Below the pieces are notes generated by a model. That model searched no databases. It saw only the letters and a program-made list of their open reading frames with translations, and was not told the origin of the DNA. The position numbers were made by a program, and so were the translations under genes. Below are positions 11,872 to 14,893 of a stretch of 14,893 nt of DNA, piece by piece (the stretch's first letter is position 1; every line of letters starts with the position of its first letter). The DNA is from RGIG5299 sp045542315 (GTDB lineage: Bacteria > Bacillota > Clostridia > Oscillospirales > RGIG5299), in NCBI GenBank assembly GCA_045542315.1, contig JAZQKU010000095.1, positions 1 to 14,893 on the forward strand. The letters run 5' to 3'.

Positions 11872-14493
11872 ATGAAAAAAATCCATTTTAAAAAGTTAAC
11901 AGTAGCCTGTTTATCTTCGGTTACGGCGGCATTTTTGGTTGTAGGTATTATGATTCCGCTTTTTAAAACCGAGGTTAGCGGCGGCATAACCTTCAGTAAG
12001 GGCCAGATCGCCCGCGTAGTTATTGGACCTACCGACGTTCCTTATTCTTCCTTTCGCGTAGGTGATTACGGAAGTGATTACAATGAAAACGATGAATTAC
12101 ATCCGTCAAAGCGTTATTTCTCGTTTTTTGTTTACGATAACGTAAATAAGACCGAAAAACATATTTTTGATACTGCCCCCGGTCAGTTTGCACTAAGCTC
12201 GGTTATTGATGAAAATTTCTATTACAGCACAAATTGGGCCTCTGATTACGGTGGCTGGATAGATATTTACGACAGAAGCAATTACGGAGAAGAGGCAGGA
12301 AACTACCACGTTGAGGTGGATCACGGCTTTGCTACGCTTGATGAGCTTAATGTTATTAAAGCGGTATTTGAAGATCTCGGCTATTTTGTATTTCCCGCTT
12401 ATGTAAACGGAAGCTATTTTATCAGAATAAACCAATATTTTTCTGCAAGCGAGGCACATTCGGCTATTGCGGATATTGAAGAGGCATATAATAAGGCGAT
12501 TGAAGAGCTTAATTACAGAGAGCCGGAATCCTCTGTCCCCGAGGAACCTTCATCGGTGCCAGATCCTTCAAATCCCGATAGCGGATCCGACGCTTCGTCT
12601 GATATTCCTTCGTCGGATACAAGCTCAGATATCTCTTCTTCAAACGTATCGTCCGATATTCCGTCCTCCGACGTGCCGTCAAGTGATATTGAATCTTCCG
12701 ACATTCCTTCATCTGACATAACTTCAAGTGATGCAGATGTTTCTTCTGATCCGTCATCAAATGAGGGAAGCACTTCGGAAACAACATCGAGCGAAATTGC
12801 GTCCGATGATATCGCCCCGATCAATGAAACCGAAAATACCGGCAGTGGAAGCACTTCGTCCGGAACGAATCCGGAAAATTCTTCGGAAAGTGAGTCAAAC
12901 ACCGATTCGGATAATGCTTCAAGCGACTTAACAAGCGACAGCTCGAGTAACGTTTCTTCAGAACCCACCGACTCTGAGGAAAATTCCTCCGAAAGTGATT
13001 CATCTGCTCCTTCGAGCGACGTAACGACTTCTGTTCCCGATAATTCATCGGACGTAAGCTCCGATACTTCTTCGGATAATACAAGCTCGGAACCTGAAGA
13101 ACCCGAGTTCGTTTACCCTGAATATACCTATACCGTTGCGGGGGGCGGAAAGACCTGTATAACGGTCGTTGATGAACGAAGCGGTGTTATATATTTTGAA
13201 TTTGACTGCACCGACAAATGGCTTCGCATAGTGCCTTCGGTAAGCGGAACGGTCTATCACAGAGTTTATTCGATGACTGCGTCTGCCGCAAACCGAAACC
13301 TCGGACGAACCTATAACGGCACTCTTGATATTGCCCGTGTTCCCGATGAGGATTATAATATTACTACGGTAAATAACGTAGATCTTGACAGCTACCTGAT
13401 AGGCGTTTTGATGCGCGAAATGGGTAACTCCAAGAATGAAGCACTCTATGAGGCTTACAGAACACAGGCAATAGTGGCAAGAACCTATGCGCTTCGCAAA
13501 ATTCTTACCGAAAACGTTCACGGCAGAAATAAGACCTTTGGCTACGATATTTGCGACGGCTCCCACTGTCAGGCTTACCGCGGCAATACAATAAGCGCAA
13601 CGGCAATGGTAACACGCGCGGTAACCACCACCTCGAAAATGGTTATTACGGTTAAGAACTCACAAGGAAACGACACGCTTATTGAAGCAATCTATTGCGC
13701 ATCAAACGGTGGATATACACTTACCAACTATCAGTATTGGAACACCACGTTAAGAAGCTATCTTCAGCAGGTCGAGGATACGTATGAAAACCTTGATACC
13801 GCAACCAACGGACGCTGGGAAACCAGCTTTTCACCGAAGGATCTCGGCGATTATCTCAATTATTTGAGGGTCAACAATCCTTCACAATACAGCAAGCTGA
13901 GAATTTACACTCACGAGGGCTTTATCACAGGAAAGGAATACCAGAATCCCGAAAGACTTACTGCTCCCGTCGGAGATATCGTTAAATTCTATCCTGAGGT
14001 AGTAACGCCGCTTGGCGATATTCCGTTAAAGCTTATTTTTGAGGACGAGAACGGAATTAAGGTATATATGCAGTTTGGCTCTAATATAAAATCGTTTATG
14101 TCGGCTGAATCGGGAATGGGAATTCCCGGCTTTGAAAATGCAGTGCTTAAAAGCCCGAATTTTCACATATATTATGCCTTCAACGATTACTACGTAACTG
14201 CCGACGGCAGCTCTGCGCTTTACGAAAAGCGGCTTGATGAAACCTATATTTTAACCGCAGACGGCGTTGAAACGATAAGGAGTTATCCGCATGAGCTCAA
14301 AATAGCCGACGTTACGGGTTTTGGTTTTCTTCCGAGTAAAAATTACAACTACATAATTAAAGGAACGGGCTGGGGCCACGGCGTTGGAATGAGCCAGGAA
14401 GGCGCTTTCGGACGTTCGAGAGCGGGTCATACTGCCGATCAGATAATTAAGCATTACTATACAGGTGTTGATATAACCCTTATAGAAGAATAA
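11872..14493 (+). CDS. Large SpoIID/LytB-domain cell-wall protein with Ser/Asp-rich linker
   Basis: The 873-residue protein has a basic N-terminus and one hydrophobic anchor or signal segment (about 11-32). Residues about 40-215 form an N-terminal extension, whose end (about 155-205, DELNVIKAVFEDLGYFVF..., EAHSAIADIEEA) looks like a SPOR-type peptidoglycan-binding repeat. A long Ser/Asp/Pro/Glu-rich linker follows (about 218-412). Residues about 415-870 form the SpoIID domain: the catalytic Glu516 of the lytic transglycosylase in YLIGVLMREMGN, the AYRTQAIVARTYAL stretch (528-541), the likely zinc ligands Cys561, His565 and Cys566 in CDGSHCQAYRG, and the C-terminal GWGHGVGMSQEGAFGRS (833-849). 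SpoIID proteins cut stem-peptide-free glycan. The length and linker suggest a vegetative wall protein rather than the sporulation enzyme of about 340 residues. Ribosome binding site AAGGAAG; no clear promoter, which would lie in the divergent gap after 11831. Confidence 0.9.
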   Translation: MKKIHFKKLTVACLSSVTAAFLVVGIMIPLFKTEVSGGITFSKGQIARVVIGPTDVPYSSFRVGDYGSDYNENDELHPSKRYFSFFVYDNVNKTEKHIFDTAPGQFALSSVIDENFYYSTNWASDYGGWIDIYDRSNYGEEAGNYHVEVDHGFATLDELNVIKAVFEDLGYFVFPAYVNGSYFIRINQYFSASEAHSAIADIEEAYNKAIEELNYREPESSVPEEPSSVPDPSNPDSGSDASSDIPSSDTSSDISSSNVSSDIPSSDVPSSDIESSDIPSSDITSSDADVSSDPSSNEGSTSETTSSEIASDDIAPINETENTGSGSTSSGTNPENSSESESNTDSDNASSDLTSDSSSNVSSEPTDSEENSSESDSSAPSSDVTTSVPDNSSDVSSDTSSDNTSSEPEEPEFVYPEYTYTVAGGGKTCITVVDERSGVIYFEFDCTDKWLRIVPSVSGTVYHRVYSMTASAANRNLGRTYNGTLDIARVPDEDYNITTVNNVDLDSYLIGVLMREMGNSKNEALYEAYRTQAIVARTYALRKILTENVHGRNKTFGYDICDGSHCQAYRGNTISATAMVTRAVTTTSKMVITVKNSQGNDTLIEAIYCASNGGYTLTNYQYWNTTLRSYLQQVEDTYENLDTATNGRWETSFSPKDLGDYLNYLRVNNPSQYSKLRIYTHEGFITGKEYQNPERLTAPVGDIVKFYPEVVTPLGDIPLKLIFEDENGIKVYMQFGSNIKSFMSAESGMGIPGFENAVLKSPNFHIYYAFNDYYVTADGSSALYEKRLDETYILTADGVETIRSYPHELKIADVTGFGFLPSKNYNYIIKGTGWGHGVGMSQEGAFGRSRAGHTADQIIKHYYTGVDITLIEE
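12523..13107 (+). repeat. Low-complexity Ser-Ser-Asp repeat region inside the SpoIID-type gene
   Basis: About 195 codons are composed almost only of Ser, Asp, Glu, Pro and Thr, with irregular units such as PSSD, SSDI, SSDV and SSDT. It is coded by varied codons (TCT, TCA, TCG, TCC, AGC, AGT), so the DNA repeat is degenerate and the protein property is what seems to be kept. It is probably an unfolded, acidic spacer through the wall. Confidence 0.85.
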
Positions 14494-14543
14494 ACTATTT
14501 TACTAAAATAAGCAGTATTTTACAATATTTTGGCATACTTCGG

Positions 14544-14552
14544 TGATATAAT
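14544..14552 (+). promoter_or_regulatory. Extended -10 promoter of the corrinoid protein gene
   Basis: TGATATAAT (14544-14552) is an extended -10 element (TG, one base, TATAAT). No good -35 is present at 17 nt; the sequence there is AATATT, so the call rests on the -10. The predicted start is near 14559, about 17 nt before the ATG. Confidence 0.5.
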
Positions 14553-14575
14553 TGTATCAATAAGGAGATGTTTAT

Positions 14576-14893
14576 ATGTCGATCATTGAAGAGATCAAAG
14601 AAAACCTTCAAAAGGGAAAAGCACCTTTGGTAAAGGAGCTTGTTGAAAAGGCACTTGCGGAAAATATTCCCGCAGAGGAAATACTTGATAACGGACTTCT
14701 TTCTGCGATGAGTATTGTCGGAGAAAAGTTCAAAAATAATCAGGTATTCGTTCCCGAGGTTATGATTGCTGCAAGAGCAATGAATGCCGGTGTAACGGTA
14801 TTGAAGCCTTATCTTGTAAATCAGGGAGTAGAAGCAAAGGGAACCGCCGTAATCGGTACGGTAAAGGGTGACCTCCACGATATCGGTAAAAAT
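14576..14893 (+). CDS. Corrinoid protein of a methyltransferase system (partial, 5' end)
   Basis: The ORF opens at ATG 14576 with AAGGAG (14562-14567) 8 nt upstream and runs in frame to the window edge, giving 106 residues. The start MSIIEEIKENLQKGKAPLVKELVEKALAENIPAEEIL is the helical cap of B12-binding methyltransferase corrinoid proteins (MtaC/MtbC-like and the MetH cap domain). It continues with LSAMSIVGEKFKNNQVFVPEVMIAARAM and ends exactly in the B12 motif GDLHDIGKN, where the His is the lower cobalt ligand. Its methyl donor cannot be read; the partner methyltransferase should lie downstream, outside the window. Confidence 0.9.
   Translation, partial: MSIIEEIKENLQKGKAPLVKELVEKALAENIPAEEILDNGLLSAMSIVGEKFKNNQVFVPEVMIAARAMNAGVTVLKPYLVNQGVEAKGTAVIGTVKGDLHDIGKN

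Noticed and set aside
12580..12740. Possible CRISPR or tandem DNA repeat in the Ser/Asp region
   Set aside because: Units are irregular in length and codons vary; there are no equal repeats with unique spacers and it is inside a coding frame.
12513..12968. 151-codon open frame on the minus strand inside the SpoIID-type gene
   Set aside because: It is the mirror of the Ser/Asp repeat region; the composition is a Ser/Glu/Asp low-complexity shadow and there is no ribosome binding site.
14495..14512. AT-only inverted repeat TATTTTA/TAAAATA after the SpoIID-type gene as a terminator
   Set aside because: It has no G or C in the stem, a one-base loop and no T-run; it is not convincing.
14495..14878. 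127-codon open frame on the minus strand at the right edge
   Set aside because: It is antisense to the corrinoid protein gene, which has a good ribosome binding site and clear family motifs.

Overview
The window reads as chromosomal DNA of an anaerobic, low-GC, spore-former-type Firmicute (class Clostridia, probably a gut Oscillospiraceae/Lachnospiraceae-like lineage; the taxon is inferred). The grounds are a complete rnfCDGEAB operon in clostridial order, a SpoIID-type protein, a MecA-type ClpC adaptor, an L-box lysine riboswitch, consensus sigma-A promoters and strong GGAGG-type ribosome binding sites. There is no sign of phage, transposon, CRISPR or plasmid functions.

Layout. (1) 1-109: the 3' end of a plus-strand gene with a Cys-rich tail, ending tail to tail against the next gene. 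(2) 6458-106, minus strand: one compact operon, promoter - rnfC - rnfD - rnfG - rnfE - rnfA - rnfB - putative glycoside hydrolase (DUF4015-like). The Rnf proteins form the membrane ferredoxin:NAD+ oxidoreductase that couples electron transfer to ion export. (3) 6510-7104, plus strand: a divergent monocistronic mecA-like gene with a TTG start, ending in a strong hairpin that also lies just past the end of the next minus-strand operon. (4) 11831-7143, minus strand: a consensus promoter, an L-box lysine riboswitch with antiterminator and terminator, then asd, dapA, dapB, a stand-alone two-ACT-domain protein, luxS and a hexapeptide-repeat acetyltransferase. A GC-containing hairpin separates the lysine block from luxS. 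(5) 11872-14493, plus strand: a large SpoIID/LytB-domain wall protein with a membrane anchor and a roughly 195-residue Ser/Asp/Pro-rich linker. (6) 14576 to the window end: the first 106 codons of a methyltransferase-type corrinoid protein.

How the genes work together. The asd-dapA-dapB block takes aspartyl phosphate to tetrahydrodipicolinate (lysine and the peptidoglycan diamino acid). It is controlled at RNA level by lysine, while DapA lacks two of the residues used for lysine feedback in E. coli. The ACT protein next to it resembles an aspartokinase regulatory subunit without the kinase. LuxS, of the methyl cycle, lies downstream in the same orientation and may receive readthrough. The most useful leads are the ACT protein, the riboswitch-luxS connection, the altered RnfD flavinylation motif, the Cys-rich tail at the left edge and the large linker protein. 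I did not find a clearly undescribed multi-gene system here.
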